A stretch of 53,663 nt of DNA from an uncultured Bacteroidia bacterium (GCA_903854235.1 CAINVV010000151.1:1-53663), one strand, 5' to 3'. Positions 18,655 through 28,028 are shown, counted from the first letter of the stretch. The notes: generated by a model not told the origin, from the sequence alone. Numbers and translations: made by a program.

Positions 18655-19839
18655 ATGATAAAATTTAACAAATTTTTCCTCGCCTTCACCTTTGTTGCAT
18701 TATCCTCCGTTCTGGCAGTTGCACAATTTTCGGAAAGAAATATCAGCGAATCTGCCTTACTGAATAGAAAATTCACAAAAGAACAAGTCTGGGATGCCCA
18801 GCGGAAACCCGCCTTTCCGTCTGCCGGGAAAGACTGGGAATTATCTAACCTGAAGGGCGCTTATGACATCGGCACCAAGTCTGCTCTTGATTGGGGGCGC
18901 AGTGGCGACCGCTACCTGATGTTCGTCCTGGAACCAGACCGCTTCAGTTTTCCGGAATCTTTGAAAGACAATGAGTCAGGAAGAAAATATTGTCTGTCAC
19001 TCAGACAGTTTGAACACGATGGCCACCTGGTAAAGGTTATTTCCAGATGGGGTAAGCTGATCGGAATTGGTACTGCCGGATTTTTGTACGAACAGGAGGG
19101 CCGATTCGGAACCCTCTTCTCCATGGACAGAAGAAGATCAGGAGAGAAATTCTCCTACCGTACTGAGGTTGCACAAGTCGAAAACCTCTCTCAGGTGTTG
19201 AAAGAGCGGAAGGACGAGAGAAGACCAGAGATGCGGGAGGAAAAGAAGGAGGAGCGCAGGGAAGAAAGAAGAGATGATTTCAAGGATGACAGAAGAGCCG
19301 AAAGAGCCCGTGAATATTATCGTGCACACGACTCAAGATCTGATTTTCTGAACAGAAAATACACGTATGAAGACGTTTGGGATGCACAACGCTCACCTGC
19401 CTTCCCAATTGCCGGCCGTGACTGGAAATTATCCAACCTGAAAGCCCCATACGATGTGAGCAACAACTCAATGCTCGATTGGGGAAGAAACAGGGAAAGG
19501 TATCTGATGTTCGATTTGGAGGAGGATCATTCCAACCACGGAGGAACCTTGACAGACGACGAACATCGCTCGGGGAAGAAATACAATGTTGCGTTGAACC
19601 TTTTCGATCGGGATGGGCGATTTGTAAAGACGGTATCCAGATGGGGAAAACTGATGGGCTTTGGATCCGGAGGATTCATGTATGAACAAGAAGACAGGCT
19701 GGGTACCTACTTCACGACCGAAACAATAAGAACGGGTGGATCGCTGATTTACCGGCCGGAAATCGACCAAATACGAAATCTCTCCTCAATTCTCGGGGAC
19801 GACCGCAAACTGGGAAACTTCTCTCACCACCGCCATTAA
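18655..19839 (+). CDS. Exported protein with two tandem copies of an unrecognised domain
   Basis: A 394-residue protein with a signal peptide (residues 1-24, ending VLAVAQ). Residues about 36-181 and 232-379 are two copies of one domain. Shared landmarks are LNRK(F/Y)T, VWDAQR-PAFP-AG-DW-LSNLK, LDWGR, RYLMF, SRWGKL-G and YEQE-R-GT. The copies are joined by a highly charged Arg/Glu/Lys linker (about 183-230). Conserved Trp, Gly and Asp positions suggest a compact ligand-binding or catalytic fold, but I recognise no family. The ATG at 18655 is chosen because the signal peptide begins there; the frame is open further upstream. A clear terminator follows. Confidence 0.8.
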   Translation: MIKFNKFFLAFTFVALSSVLAVAQFSERNISESALLNRKFTKEQVWDAQRKPAFPSAGKDWELSNLKGAYDIGTKSALDWGRSGDRYLMFVLEPDRFSFPESLKDNESGRKYCLSLRQFEHDGHLVKVISRWGKLIGIGTAGFLYEQEGRFGTLFSMDRRRSGEKFSYRTEVAQVENLSQVLKERKDERRPEMREEKKEERREERRDDFKDDRRAERAREYYRAHDSRSDFLNRKYTYEDVWDAQRSPAFPIAGRDWKLSNLKAPYDVSNNSMLDWGRNRERYLMFDLEEDHSNHGGTLTDDEHRSGKKYNVALNLFDRDGRFVKTVSRWGKLMGFGSGGFMYEQEDRLGTYFTTETIRTGGSLIYRPEIDQIRNLSSILGDDRKLGNFSHHRH

Positions 19840-19844
19840 ACCAC

Positions 19845-19884
19845 AACAAGGGTGCCAGTTTCAACCGGCACCCTTGTTATTTTT
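19845..19884 (+). terminator. Intrinsic terminator after duplicated-domain gene
   Basis: A perfect 12-bp stem (AACAAGGGTGCC at 19845-19856 with 19867-19878), 10-base loop, then ATTTTT. Confidence 0.9.
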
Positions 19885-19961
19885 AGTTAAAATTGAAGTA
19901 GTTACAAAATAAATTTGTTACTTAGCGAACCAAATGTGCCGTTTTTCGTTTTATAAACCGG

Positions 19962-20378
19962 ATGAAGAGAGTTTTTTCCCTGTTGTTTGCTGTGCTGATC
20001 CTGCTTTCCGGGATGCACTTGACGGTGGCCTCTCACCTATGTGGTGGGGAACTGGCTGCGGTAAAGTGTTCCTTTACCGGCGAAAAGGCAAGCTGTGGTA
20101 TGCAGGAATCTCAGATTCCAGTTTCAAGTAACGGGGCCATTGAGTCTGACTGCTGCAAAAACAGAGTCACCGCCTGTGAATCGGATGGCAACTATTTCTC
20201 TCCTTCCAACAAAATCGCTGAGATACCCTCTGTTACAGCACCCATTTTTGTGGCTGCACTCAGTAACAGCATGCAGTCAATCGTTCTGTTAAAAACCTAT
20301 CAATCCATGGTAGGACCGCCTGTTACAACTCCTAGTAATGTGGTAGAGCAAAGTTTTATTTGCATTTTTATTATTTGA
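19962..20378 (+). CDS. HYC_CC_PP-like small exported protein of the copper region
   Basis: A 138-residue protein with an N-terminal signal peptide or anchor (1-23). The Cys-rich core has SHLCGGELAAVKC, SCGMQES and DCCKNRV, and VGPPVTT follows near the C-terminus. The spacing matches the small Bacteroidota family named for HYC, CC and PP motifs, although the first motif here is HLC rather than HYC. Members usually sit beside heavy-metal efflux genes, as here, where an HMA protein and cusA-like gene follow. A periplasmic metal-sensing or metal-handling role is inferred from context and Cys content. Confidence 0.72.
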   Translation: MKRVFSLLFAVLILLSGMHLTVASHLCGGELAAVKCSFTGEKASCGMQESQIPVSSNGAIESDCCKNRVTACESDGNYFSPSNKIAEIPSVTAPIFVAALSNSMQSIVLLKTYQSMVGPPVTTPSNVVEQSFICIFII

Positions 20379-20447
20379 TTTTTTGATGTTCATTCAGAAA
20401 TACGGCTTCCAAAAAAAGTCCGTATAAATTGTTGCACATTCCTATAA

Positions 20448-20472
20448 GATCAAAAAATCAAAATTCAAAAAA
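20448..20472 (+). repeat. A-rich heptamer tract abutting the HMA gene start
   Basis: Units CAAAAAAT, CAAAATT and CAAAAAA run from 20451 to 20472, directly up to the ATG at 20473. They may act as an unstructured A-rich initiation region. Confidence 0.7.
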
Positions 20473-20820
20473 ATGAAAACTTTTAAAATTACACTGGTCG
20501 CCCTGATAGCTCTTTTTCTTGTTACGAATACCTATGCACAGACAGGTACAAAAAGCAGTGCAGTAAAAATGGAATCAATCAAGGTTTCCGGAAATTGTGG
20601 TATGTGTAAGGAGCGCATCGAAGCTGCAGCCAAGGTGGATGGCGTGACCAGTGCCAGATGGAACAAAGACACCAAGATGCTGACACTCGCCTACAATCCA
20701 ACGGTAGTAAAGAGTGAAGAGGTCCAGAAAAAAATTGCAGCCGTGGGTCACGATACTGAAAAGTTCAAAGCCGACGACAAGGTCTATTCCAAACTTCCCG
20801 GCTGTTGTAAGTACCGGTAA
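20473..20820 (+). CDS. Secreted heavy-metal-associated (HMA) domain protein
   Basis: A 115-residue exported metal-binding protein. Residues 1-22 are a signal peptide (NTYAQ). The HMA-like domain begins VSGNCGMCKERIEAAAK, with Cys42 and Cys45 as the CxxC metal site, and a second Cys pair (Cys111-Cys112 in GCCKYR) lies at the end. It resembles MerP/CopZ-type domains and should bind Cu(I) or a similar soft metal in the periplasm. The HMA domain fused to the adaptor gene 7 kb downstream is a close relative (both have KERIEAAAK, AVGHDT- or NVGHDT-type blocks and a CC end), so the two arose by duplication. Confidence 0.88.
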   Translation: MKTFKITLVALIALFLVTNTYAQTGTKSSAVKMESIKVSGNCGMCKERIEAAAKVDGVTSARWNKDTKMLTLAYNPTVVKSEEVQKKIAAVGHDTEKFKADDKVYSKLPGCCKYR

Positions 20821-20866
20821 TCTGAAAATCAGTCTTTTACGTTATTTGAAAATGTACAGGTGAGGA

Positions 20867-20937
20867 AACTTCGAACTTCGATGTTTCTTCCCTGCTTCAT
20901 TCCCATTTTCAAATTTTCAAATCTCCACATTTTCAAA
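20867..20937 (+). repeat. Heptamer and octamer tract upstream of cusA-like gene
   Basis: Two AACTTCG heptamers (20867-20880), then TTTTCAAA, TTTTCAAA, TCTCCACA, TTTTCAAA at 20906-20937 with a strict 8-base period, ending 8 bases before the ATG. Confidence 0.75.
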
Positions 20938-20945
20938 TTTGCCCC

Positions 20946-23900
20946 ATGTTCAACCGACTCGTTAAATATTTTCTCGAAAACCGGCTGATTACCTTTGTAC
21001 TCCTGATCACCTTTGTGGTTTTGGGAATGGTATTTATGCCATTCAACTGGAAAACGGATCTGTTTCCAAGGGATCCGATCTCCGTGGATGCCATTCCGGA
21101 CATCGGGGAAAATCAGCAGATTGTCGCCACCGAATGGATGGGACGTTCCCCTAGAGACATCCAGGATCAGGTAACCTATCCACTTACCACTGCGCTACTG
21201 GGGATACCAGGAGTCCAAACCGTCCGGAGCACCTCTATGTTCGGAATGTCCTTCATCTACCTCATTTTCAAAGACAATACCGAATTCTACTGGAGTAGGT
21301 CGCGCATTCTCGAAAAGCTCAACTCATTGCCTTCCGGTACTTTACCGGTCGGGGTGCAGCCAACGCTTGGTCCGGATGCCACCGCACTCGGACAAATTTT
21401 CTGGTACACCCTTGAGGGGCGCGACCCAAAAACCGGAAAGCCAAATGGTGGCTGGAACCCCCAGGAATTAAGGGCCATTCAGGATTTTTATGTCAAATAT
21501 GGTATTACCACGGCCGAAGGGGTTTCCGAGGTAGCCTCCGTGGGAGGTTTCAATAAGGAGTACCAGATCGATCTCAACCCTGAGGCCCTCAAAGCTTATG
21601 GCGTTTCTGTGATGGAGGTAATGAATGCCGTTCGTAAAAGCAATCTCGACATTGGGGCAGAAACGATGGAACTGAACAAGGTCGAATACATCATCCGGGG
21701 ATTGGGATATGTGAAGAGCCTGGAAGACCTCGAACTATCCGTGATCACGGTCAGGAACAATGTTCCTGTTCGTATCGGGGATGTCGCCAGGGTTGCCTTT
21801 GGACCTGCCACCCGCCGTGGCGGACTGGATAAATCAGGTGCTGAGGCAGTTGGGGCGGTCGTAGTTGCCCGCTACGGTTCCAATCCGATGGCGGTCATTG
21901 GAAATGTCAAGGAGAAAATTAAGCTTCTTGCAGCCGGCCTTCCCCAAAAAACTTTACCCGATGGCACCCAATCCAAGGTAACCATTGTGCCTTTCTACGA
22001 CCGTACCGGACTGATCATGGAGACCATCGGCACGCTTGAATCGGCCCTCTCCCACGAAATTCTGATCAGCATCCTGGTAATCATTGTTTTGGTAATGAAC
22101 CTGAGGGCTTCACTGATTGTGGCGGGGTTGCTGCCAATTGGCGTTTTGATGACCTTTATCCTGATGCGGCTATTCGGTGTAGAAGCCAACATCGTCGCAC
22201 TTTCAGGCATTGCCATCGCCATCGGCGTGATGGTCGATATTGGCATTGTCGATGTTGAAAATATTCTCCGTCACCTTGAAATGCCTGAAAACAAAGGCGT
22301 TCGGGGAAAAAAACTTCTCTCTGTCATTTATCTGGCGACCACAGAAGTGCGGGCCGCTGTGGTTACCTCCATTGCGACCACCATCGTCAGCTTCCTGCCC
22401 GTCTTTGCGATGCAGGCAGCAGAAGGAAAACTGTTTCATCCTCTTGCCTTCACGAAGACCTTTGCGCTGATCTCCGCCTTCATTTTGGGGATCGTCGTAC
22501 TCCCAACCCTTACCTATCTCTTCTTCTCCATTCGGACAGATACGAAAAAAATTAGAAGGATCTTCAACGGATTGCTGATGGCCGCCGGAATGTTGGGAAT
22601 GATGATCTGGCACATCTGGCCCGCCCTGGCCTTGGTAGCCGTGGGAATCAATAACTTATTGGATTTTAAATGGCCGGAATCCCGGAGGGAGTATCCGAAC
22701 TATCTCAACATCGCCATCACCGTGCTGGTAGCCGCCTGGTACCTGACCATGGAATGGTTGCCCCTCGGTGCGCACAATAGCATCCTGGCCAATTTTATTT
22801 TTGTAAGCGGCATCATTGCTCTGATTTTGGCAGCTTTGATGTCGATGGTTCATTTTTACGAAAGGATCATGCGCTTTGCGCTGGCAAACAAGCTTAAATT
22901 TCTGGTCATTCCCGTCGTTACCCTGCTATTTGGACTGCTGGTCTGGCTTGGCTTTGAGAAAGGTTTCGGCTTCGTGGCTTCTGGTGCAGAAAAATTGGGA
23001 TGGAAAACTTTCCGGAAGACGGCTCTGTGGCAGGCAGCAAGGAACACTTTTCCCGGAACAGGCAAGGAGTTCATGCCTTCCCTGAATGAAGGTTCCTTTC
23101 TGCTGATGCCCACAAGTATGCCCCATTCCAGCATTGAAAAGAACCTGGAATACATACAGACCCTCGACAAGCGCCTCTCCCTCATTCCCGAAGTGGATGT
23201 GGCAGTTGGCAAGTGGGGACGCGTCAATTCCGCCCTCGATCCGGCTCCAGTGCAGATGTTTGAGAACACCATCAACTACCGTCCAGAATATCTTTTGGAT
23301 GAAAATGGTCAGCGCGAAAGGTTTAGAACGGATGAACACGGGTGGTTTATCCTGAATGTCCAGGAGATTAATAAATCCATTGAACCTACCGGAAAAATCC
23401 TGGAATCGGCCTTCACTTCCGCAACAGAAATCCGTTTCGAACAGAAACAAAATATTTTCCACTTGTTGGTGGATGGCATCTGGAAAGCATTACACGACAC
23501 AAGAAACAACCCTTCCACGAATGCCAACCTGGTTCCCGCCATTTCAATAAATATACCCCAATTCCTGATTCCGGATGATGAGGGTGAATATTACCGGCAA
23601 TGGAGGCCTGAAATCAAAAAACCACTGGATATTTGGAACGAGATTGTTAAAGTGACCAACATCCCCGGACTGACCTCTGCCCCCAAACTGCAACCCATTG
23701 AAGCCCGACTGGTAATGCTTTCAACGGGGATGCGTGCCCCCATGGGATTAAAGGTCTTTGGTCCGAACCTGGAATCCATCGAAAAAGGAGGAATGCAACT
23801 GGAACAGGCACTGAAAGAGGTATCTTCCATCAAGGCTTCTGCGGTTTTTTACGACCGGGCAGTCGGAGCCCCCTACCTTGAGATCAAACTTAAACGGGAA

Positions 23901-24914
23901 GAGATGGCCCGTTATGGAATGAGTGTAAATGACGTGCAGGAAGTCTTGTCTGCCGCCGTGGGTGGAATGTCCCTTTCGACCTCCGTGGAGGGAAGAGAAC
24001 GGTTTCCGATTAGGGTTCGCTATGCACGCGAATTGCGCGACACCCCGGAAGATCTCAAACGCATCCTGATTCCGGCCATGAACGGGGTTCAAATTCCGCT
24101 TGGCGAAATCGCCGACCTGGATTACACCCGTGGTGCCCAAATGATCCGGAGTGAAAACACCTTTCTCAACGGTTATGTCATTTTCGATAAACAAGAAGGC
24201 AAAGCCGAAGTGGATGTGGTAGAAGAAGCCTATCAACTCCTGCAACAGAAGCTAAAATCCGGAACTCTTGTCCTGCCTGCAGGCGTATCCTTTCAGTTTG
24301 CAGGAAACTACGAAAACCAGCTTAGAGCGACCAAACGGTTGGCCATCGTGATACCAATCAGTTTATTGCTGATCCTGTTGTTGTTGTTTTTCCAATTTAA
24401 AACGGTAACCGCCTCCCTGATTCACTTCTCCGGAGTGTTTGTCGCTTTCGCGGGAGGATTTATCATGCTTTGGTTGTACGGTCAGGATTGGTTCATGAAT
24501 TTCACGGTCTCCGGAATCAACTTAAGGGATCTTTTCCAGATGCATCCGATCAACCTCAGTGTGGCCGTCTGGGTGGGCTTCATCGCCCTTTTCGGAATTG
24601 CCACGAACGACGGGGTGATCATGGGAACCTACATCCACCAGGTGTTCGAACAGCGCCGTCCGGCAACGATCAAGGAGGTGCGGGAAGCAGTTGTCACTGC
24701 CGGAATGAAACGTGTTCGTCCGGCGATGATGACCACCGCAGTTGCAGTGATCGCCCTTCTCCCGGTCTTGTCTTCGAGCGGTAAAGGATCCGACATCATG
24801 ATTCCGATGGCGATACCTATGTTTGGTGGGATGGTCATCCAGGTGATGACGGTATTTGTCGTACCGCTCTTCCAATCGATGTGGAGAGAATATGCCATAA
24901 AGAAAATATCATGA
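20946..24914 (+). CDS. CusA/CzcA-family heavy-metal RND efflux permease, enlarged
   Basis: The inner-membrane proton-driven pump of a tripartite metal exporter, 1322 residues against about 1050 for CusA. Recognisable parts are the N-terminal membrane helix, the periplasmic porter entry (IPDIGENQQIVATEWMGRSP), TM4 with GIAIAIGVMVDIGIVDVEN (Asp near 430 for proton relay), EFMPSLNEGSFLLMPTSMPHSS after the second periplasmic entry, and ATNDGVIMG near the end. Extra length lies mainly at about 535-650, where roughly three additional hydrophobic helices precede the usual TM7, and at about 790-880. The ATGA overlap with the outer-membrane gene indicates coupling. The Cu/Ag substrate is inferred from neighbours. 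Confidence 0.93.
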   Translation: MFNRLVKYFLENRLITFVLLITFVVLGMVFMPFNWKTDLFPRDPISVDAIPDIGENQQIVATEWMGRSPRDIQDQVTYPLTTALLGIPGVQTVRSTSMFGMSFIYLIFKDNTEFYWSRSRILEKLNSLPSGTLPVGVQPTLGPDATALGQIFWYTLEGRDPKTGKPNGGWNPQELRAIQDFYVKYGITTAEGVSEVASVGGFNKEYQIDLNPEALKAYGVSVMEVMNAVRKSNLDIGAETMELNKVEYIIRGLGYVKSLEDLELSVITVRNNVPVRIGDVARVAFGPATRRGGLDKSGAEAVGAVVVARYGSNPMAVIGNVKEKIKLLAAGLPQKTLPDGTQSKVTIVPFYDRTGLIMETIGTLESALSHEILISILVIIVLVMNLRASLIVAGLLPIGVLMTFILMRLFGVEANIVALSGIAIAIGVMVDIGIVDVENILRHLEMPENKGVRGKKLLSVIYLATTEVRAAVVTSIATTIVSFLPVFAMQAAEGKLFHPLAFTKTFALISAFILGIVVLPTLTYLFFSIRTDTKKIRRIFNGLLMAAGMLGMMIWHIWPALALVAVGINNLLDFKWPESRREYPNYLNIAITVLVAAWYLTMEWLPLGAHNSILANFIFVSGIIALILAALMSMVHFYERIMRFALANKLKFLVIPVVTLLFGLLVWLGFEKGFGFVASGAEKLGWKTFRKTALWQAARNTFPGTGKEFMPSLNEGSFLLMPTSMPHSSIEKNLEYIQTLDKRLSLIPEVDVAVGKWGRVNSALDPAPVQMFENTINYRPEYLLDENGQRERFRTDEHGWFILNVQEINKSIEPTGKILESAFTSATEIRFEQKQNIFHLLVDGIWKALHDTRNNPSTNANLVPAISINIPQFLIPDDEGEYYRQWRPEIKKPLDIWNEIVKVTNIPGLTSAPKLQPIEARLVMLSTGMRAPMGLKVFGPNLESIEKGGMQLEQALKEVSSIKASAVFYDRAVGAPYLEIKLKREEMARYGMSVNDVQEVLSAAVGGMSLSTSVEGRERFPIRVRYARELRDTPEDLKRILIPAMNGVQIPLGEIADLDYTRGAQMIRSENTFLNGYVIFDKQEGKAEVDVVEEAYQLLQQKLKSGTLVLPAGVSFQFAGNYENQLRATKRLAIVIPISLLLILLLLFFQFKTVTASLIHFSGVFVAFAGGFIMLWLYGQDWFMNFTVSGINLRDLFQMHPINLSVAVWVGFIALFGIATNDGVIMGTYIHQVFEQRRPATIKEVREAVVTAGMKRVRPAMMTTAVAVIALLPVLSSSGKGSDIMIPMAIPMFGGMVIQVMTVFVVPLFQSMWREYAIKKIS

Positions 24915-26317
24915 AAAAGAAAATACTTTTATTTACTTGCCTGTCAATCTTTAATTTATCCTCCCACTCACAGGATTCGCTGAAGTATTACCTCGATCTG
25001 GCTGCAAAAAATAATCCGGCAGTTTTACAGAAGTTAGCCGAATACAAGGCAGCCCTGCAAAAGGTTCCCCAGGTGGGAAGCCTGCCGGATCCGGATATCA
25101 ATGTGGGCGTGTTCCTAAGTCCCATGGAGCAGCTGAGCGGGAACCAGGCAGCAGATATCCGGCTGATGCAGATGTTTCCCTGGTTTGGCGTACTGAAAAA
25201 TGCAAAGGATGAGATGAGCCTGATGGCCAAATCCAAGTTTGAGCTTTATCGGGATACCAAACTACAGGTGGGCTACGACCTGCAGCGCAGCTGGTACGAG
25301 TTGCATAAAATCAGGCAAAACATCCGCTTCTCGGAGCGAAACCTGTCGCTGCTTCGCATGCTCGAAAGATTGGCTACCGCGAAGTTCCAGTCGGTTCCTT
25401 CCGGAAATTCTGCAGCAGCTTCGGGAAATGGGTCGTTCAAAGCTCCTGTTAGCAATCAGCCCACCGGTTCCTCCGGCATGAATACCATGGGAAACAATCC
25501 CTCTGGTGCTCAGCCAGCATCGCCCATGGCCGGAAATGCGATGGGTACGAATGCAGCTGCTTCGGGACTGGCCGAAATATACAGAATCCAATTGGAGATC
25601 AATGACCTGCAGAACAACCTGGAGTCCTTGAAGGAGCAGTGGAAAACCTCTTCCGCTCAATTCAACAGTTTGTTAAACAGATCGCAAAATGATCCCGTCA
25701 CCATTCCCGACACCTTGGTGGCAGGCACTTTCCTGACCTCACGGATGGCACTCACCGACAGCATCCTTCACAACAATCCCATGCTGGAAATGCTTCGCTA
25801 TGAGGAGCAATCGCTGGAATCGCGTAAGCTGATGGTCACCCGGATGGGATACCCGATGATTGGTCTGGGGGTAAACTATTCGTTGATCAACAAGAGTGAA
25901 ATGTCTACCTCCGCCATGAATGGCAAGGACATGATCATGCCGATGGTCACGGTTACACTTCCCATCTACAGGAAAAAATACAAGGCTTTGCAGGCTGAAG
26001 CAGCGTTGTTGAAAACTGCCAATACACAAAACATCAAATCCACCGCCAATGCACTTCAGGCCGAAAGTTTTCAGGCAAATCAGGCATTCCTGGATGCGGA
26101 GCGCAGGGTCAAACTGTACAGAAACCAATATGATCTGGCTTCCCGGACCACCGATATTCTGGTGAAGGGATTCGCCTCATCCGGTACCGGCCTTTCAGAT
26201 ATCTTACGCGTACGGCAGCAAATGTTCGATTACGGATACCGTCAGATGGAAGCGCTGGCCGATGTGAATATTGCAATTGCCTGGCTGAGAAGGCTTGGTA
26301 ATCTCGAGATGCCTTGA
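24911..26317 (+). CDS. Outer-membrane efflux protein (TolC/CusC type)
   Basis: A 468-residue outer-membrane channel of the RND exporter. It has a signal peptide (1-20, ending SHS) and two outer-membrane-efflux repeats rich in helical coiled coil (LKYYLDLAAKNNPAV and TDSILHNNPMLEMLRYEEQSL). Between them lies a low-complexity Gly/Ser/Asn/Met/Ala insert (about residues 163-215) that other channels lack. The start is the ATG at 24911 overlapping the pump's stop codon; a longer frame upstream is within the pump gene. The adaptor gene follows after 30 bases. Confidence 0.9.
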   Translation: MKKKILLFTCLSIFNLSSHSQDSLKYYLDLAAKNNPAVLQKLAEYKAALQKVPQVGSLPDPDINVGVFLSPMEQLSGNQAADIRLMQMFPWFGVLKNAKDEMSLMAKSKFELYRDTKLQVGYDLQRSWYELHKIRQNIRFSERNLSLLRMLERLATAKFQSVPSGNSAAASGNGSFKAPVSNQPTGSSGMNTMGNNPSGAQPASPMAGNAMGTNAAASGLAEIYRIQLEINDLQNNLESLKEQWKTSSAQFNSLLNRSQNDPVTIPDTLVAGTFLTSRMALTDSILHNNPMLEMLRYEEQSLESRKLMVTRMGYPMIGLGVNYSLINKSEMSTSAMNGKDMIMPMVTVTLPIYRKKYKALQAEAALLKTANTQNIKSTANALQAESFQANQAFLDAERRVKLYRNQYDLASRTTDILVKGFASSGTGLSDILRVRQQMFDYGYRQMEALADVNIAIAWLRRLGNLEMP

Positions 26318-26347
26318 CAATCAAGTAATGAAAGAAAAAAAGTAACT

Positions 26348-27934
26348 ATGAAAAAACAAATAATCCTTCTCACCGTCACCCTGATCAGCGGAATTCTTCT
26401 GGGCTGGATCTTTTTTCACTCCGGTCCGACCGAGACGGATACCCTGATTCATCCTATCGTTAAAACGCAAGGTCATATCTGGACTTGTGCCATGCACCCA
26501 CAAATTCGGATGACAGAACCGGGCAAATGCCCAATTTGCGCGATGGAATTGATCCCATTGGGTCAGGGTGGAGACACCATCGATCCGGGTAGCATCCGAA
26601 TGACCAAAGAGTCAGCCCAACTGGCCAATGTACTCACCTCCGTGGTTTCTTTCCAAAACCCGGTGAAGGATTTGAGGTTGTACGGCAAGGTTCAGGCCGA
26701 CGAAAGGCTTTTGCAAAGCCAAGTCTCCTATCTTCCCGGCAGGATTGAAAAATTGTTCGTCAACTTTACTGGCGAGGTGGTTCGAAAGGGGGAGGTACTC
26801 GCGGTGATCTACTCGCCTGAGCTGATTACTGCACAGCAGGAGTTGCTTGAAACTGCAACGGTCAAGAAAGAGCAGCCCGCACTCTATGAGGCAGCAAAAG
26901 AAAAACTAAGGCAATGGAAACTTTCTGCGAAGCAGATTGCAGCCATTGAAAGTTCCGCCAAAATAAAACAAGACTTCGAAATCTATGCCAATACCACCGG
27001 CATCGTCACCGCCCGTCGCGTAAGCAGCAACGATTTTATTTCCGCTGGTACCGTCCTTTTCGAAGTGGCCGATCTCTCCAGGGTTTGGGTGCTTTTTGAT
27101 GCCTATGAAAGTGACCTTCCCTATCTGACCAAAAATCAGAAAATCACATTTTCCTTTCAGGCTGTTCCTGGAACAGTTTACTCTGGCAGCATTGCCTTCA
27201 TCGATCCGGTGATGGATCCCATCACCCGTGTCGCAAAGGTGCGGGTGGAGGTGAGCAATCCGGCAGGAAAACTGAAACCGGAAATGTTCGCAACCGGAAT
27301 CGTCCAAGCCAGTCTGAATGAAGCTCGGAACAAGCTGGTCATTCCACGTTCGGCCGTTCTCTGGACCGGAAAAAGGTCAGTCGTCTACGTGAAGCAACCC
27401 AGAACAGGAGACCCACTTTTCAGAATTCGTGAAATAGAGCTGGGCTCCTTGTTGGGAAACAGCTACCTGGTTGAAAACGGGTTGAAGGAGGGAGAAGAAG
27501 TTGTCTCCGAGGGAGCCTTCAGCGTGGATGCATCTGCCCAATTGGAGGGAAAACCGAGCATGATGAACCCTCCTTCCGGTCGGGGAAATACCTCCGAAGC
27601 CGGGTTGAATTCAGGTGATTCAATATCTGCTTCCAACAACGCTCCTACCGGGAAAGCCATGCCATCCACGATGCAAAAGGCTAGCATCCGCGTTGAAGGC
27701 AACTGCGACCAGTGCAAGGAACGGATTGAAGCGGCAGCCAAATCGGTGCCGGGAGTGAATTTTGCCAATTGGGAGGCGAAAAGCAGTCAACTGGAGGTAT
27801 GGTTCGAGGAGGAAAAAACCAATACGGATGCCATCCAGCGTGCCATCGCCAACGTAGGCCACGATACGGGAAAATACAAAGCCAGCAAGGCGGTGTATAA
27901 ATCGTTGCCTGCCTGCTGTCTATACAGAAAATAA
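26348..27934 (+). CDS. RND periplasmic adaptor (CusB type) with fused C-terminal HMA domain
   Basis: A 528-residue membrane-fusion subunit linking pump and channel. After an N-terminal membrane anchor (about 4-24) comes a small heavy-metal-binding module (WTCAMHPQIRMTEPGKCPIC; Cys47, His50, Cys61, Cys64). The lipoyl, hairpin and barrel parts of a CusB-like adaptor follow (YLPGRIEKLFVNFTGEVVRKGE, EVADLSRVWVLFDAYESDL, VPRSAVLWTGKRSVVYV-type block). A Ser/Asn-rich linker (about 405-440) leads to an HMA domain with Cys453 and Cys456 and a terminal Cys523-Cys524 pair. This fusion should hold metal ions at the adaptor. The order pump-channel-adaptor is unusual but complete. Confidence 0.93.
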   Translation: MKKQIILLTVTLISGILLGWIFFHSGPTETDTLIHPIVKTQGHIWTCAMHPQIRMTEPGKCPICAMELIPLGQGGDTIDPGSIRMTKESAQLANVLTSVVSFQNPVKDLRLYGKVQADERLLQSQVSYLPGRIEKLFVNFTGEVVRKGEVLAVIYSPELITAQQELLETATVKKEQPALYEAAKEKLRQWKLSAKQIAAIESSAKIKQDFEIYANTTGIVTARRVSSNDFISAGTVLFEVADLSRVWVLFDAYESDLPYLTKNQKITFSFQAVPGTVYSGSIAFIDPVMDPITRVAKVRVEVSNPAGKLKPEMFATGIVQASLNEARNKLVIPRSAVLWTGKRSVVYVKQPRTGDPLFRIREIELGSLLGNSYLVENGLKEGEEVVSEGAFSVDASAQLEGKPSMMNPPSGRGNTSEAGLNSGDSISASNNAPTGKAMPSTMQKASIRVEGNCDQCKERIEAAAKSVPGVNFANWEAKSSQLEVWFEEEKTNTDAIQRAIANVGHDTGKYKASKAVYKSLPACCLYRK

Positions 27935-28020
27935 ATATCCAGGCAGACTGACAAAATACCCAATTTGCATTATTTTTAATTTTATTTGTAATTAGATCAA
28001 TTATAAATAAAATAAATTTT

Positions 28021-28028
28021 TAGATTTG
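28021..28028 (+). promoter_or_regulatory. -7 box (TAGATTTG) for the Cys-rich leader and osmC-like gene
   Basis: A perfect TAnnTTTG match in a very AT-rich stretch, 37 bases before the leader peptide ATG. The -33 element is weak. Confidence 0.65.
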
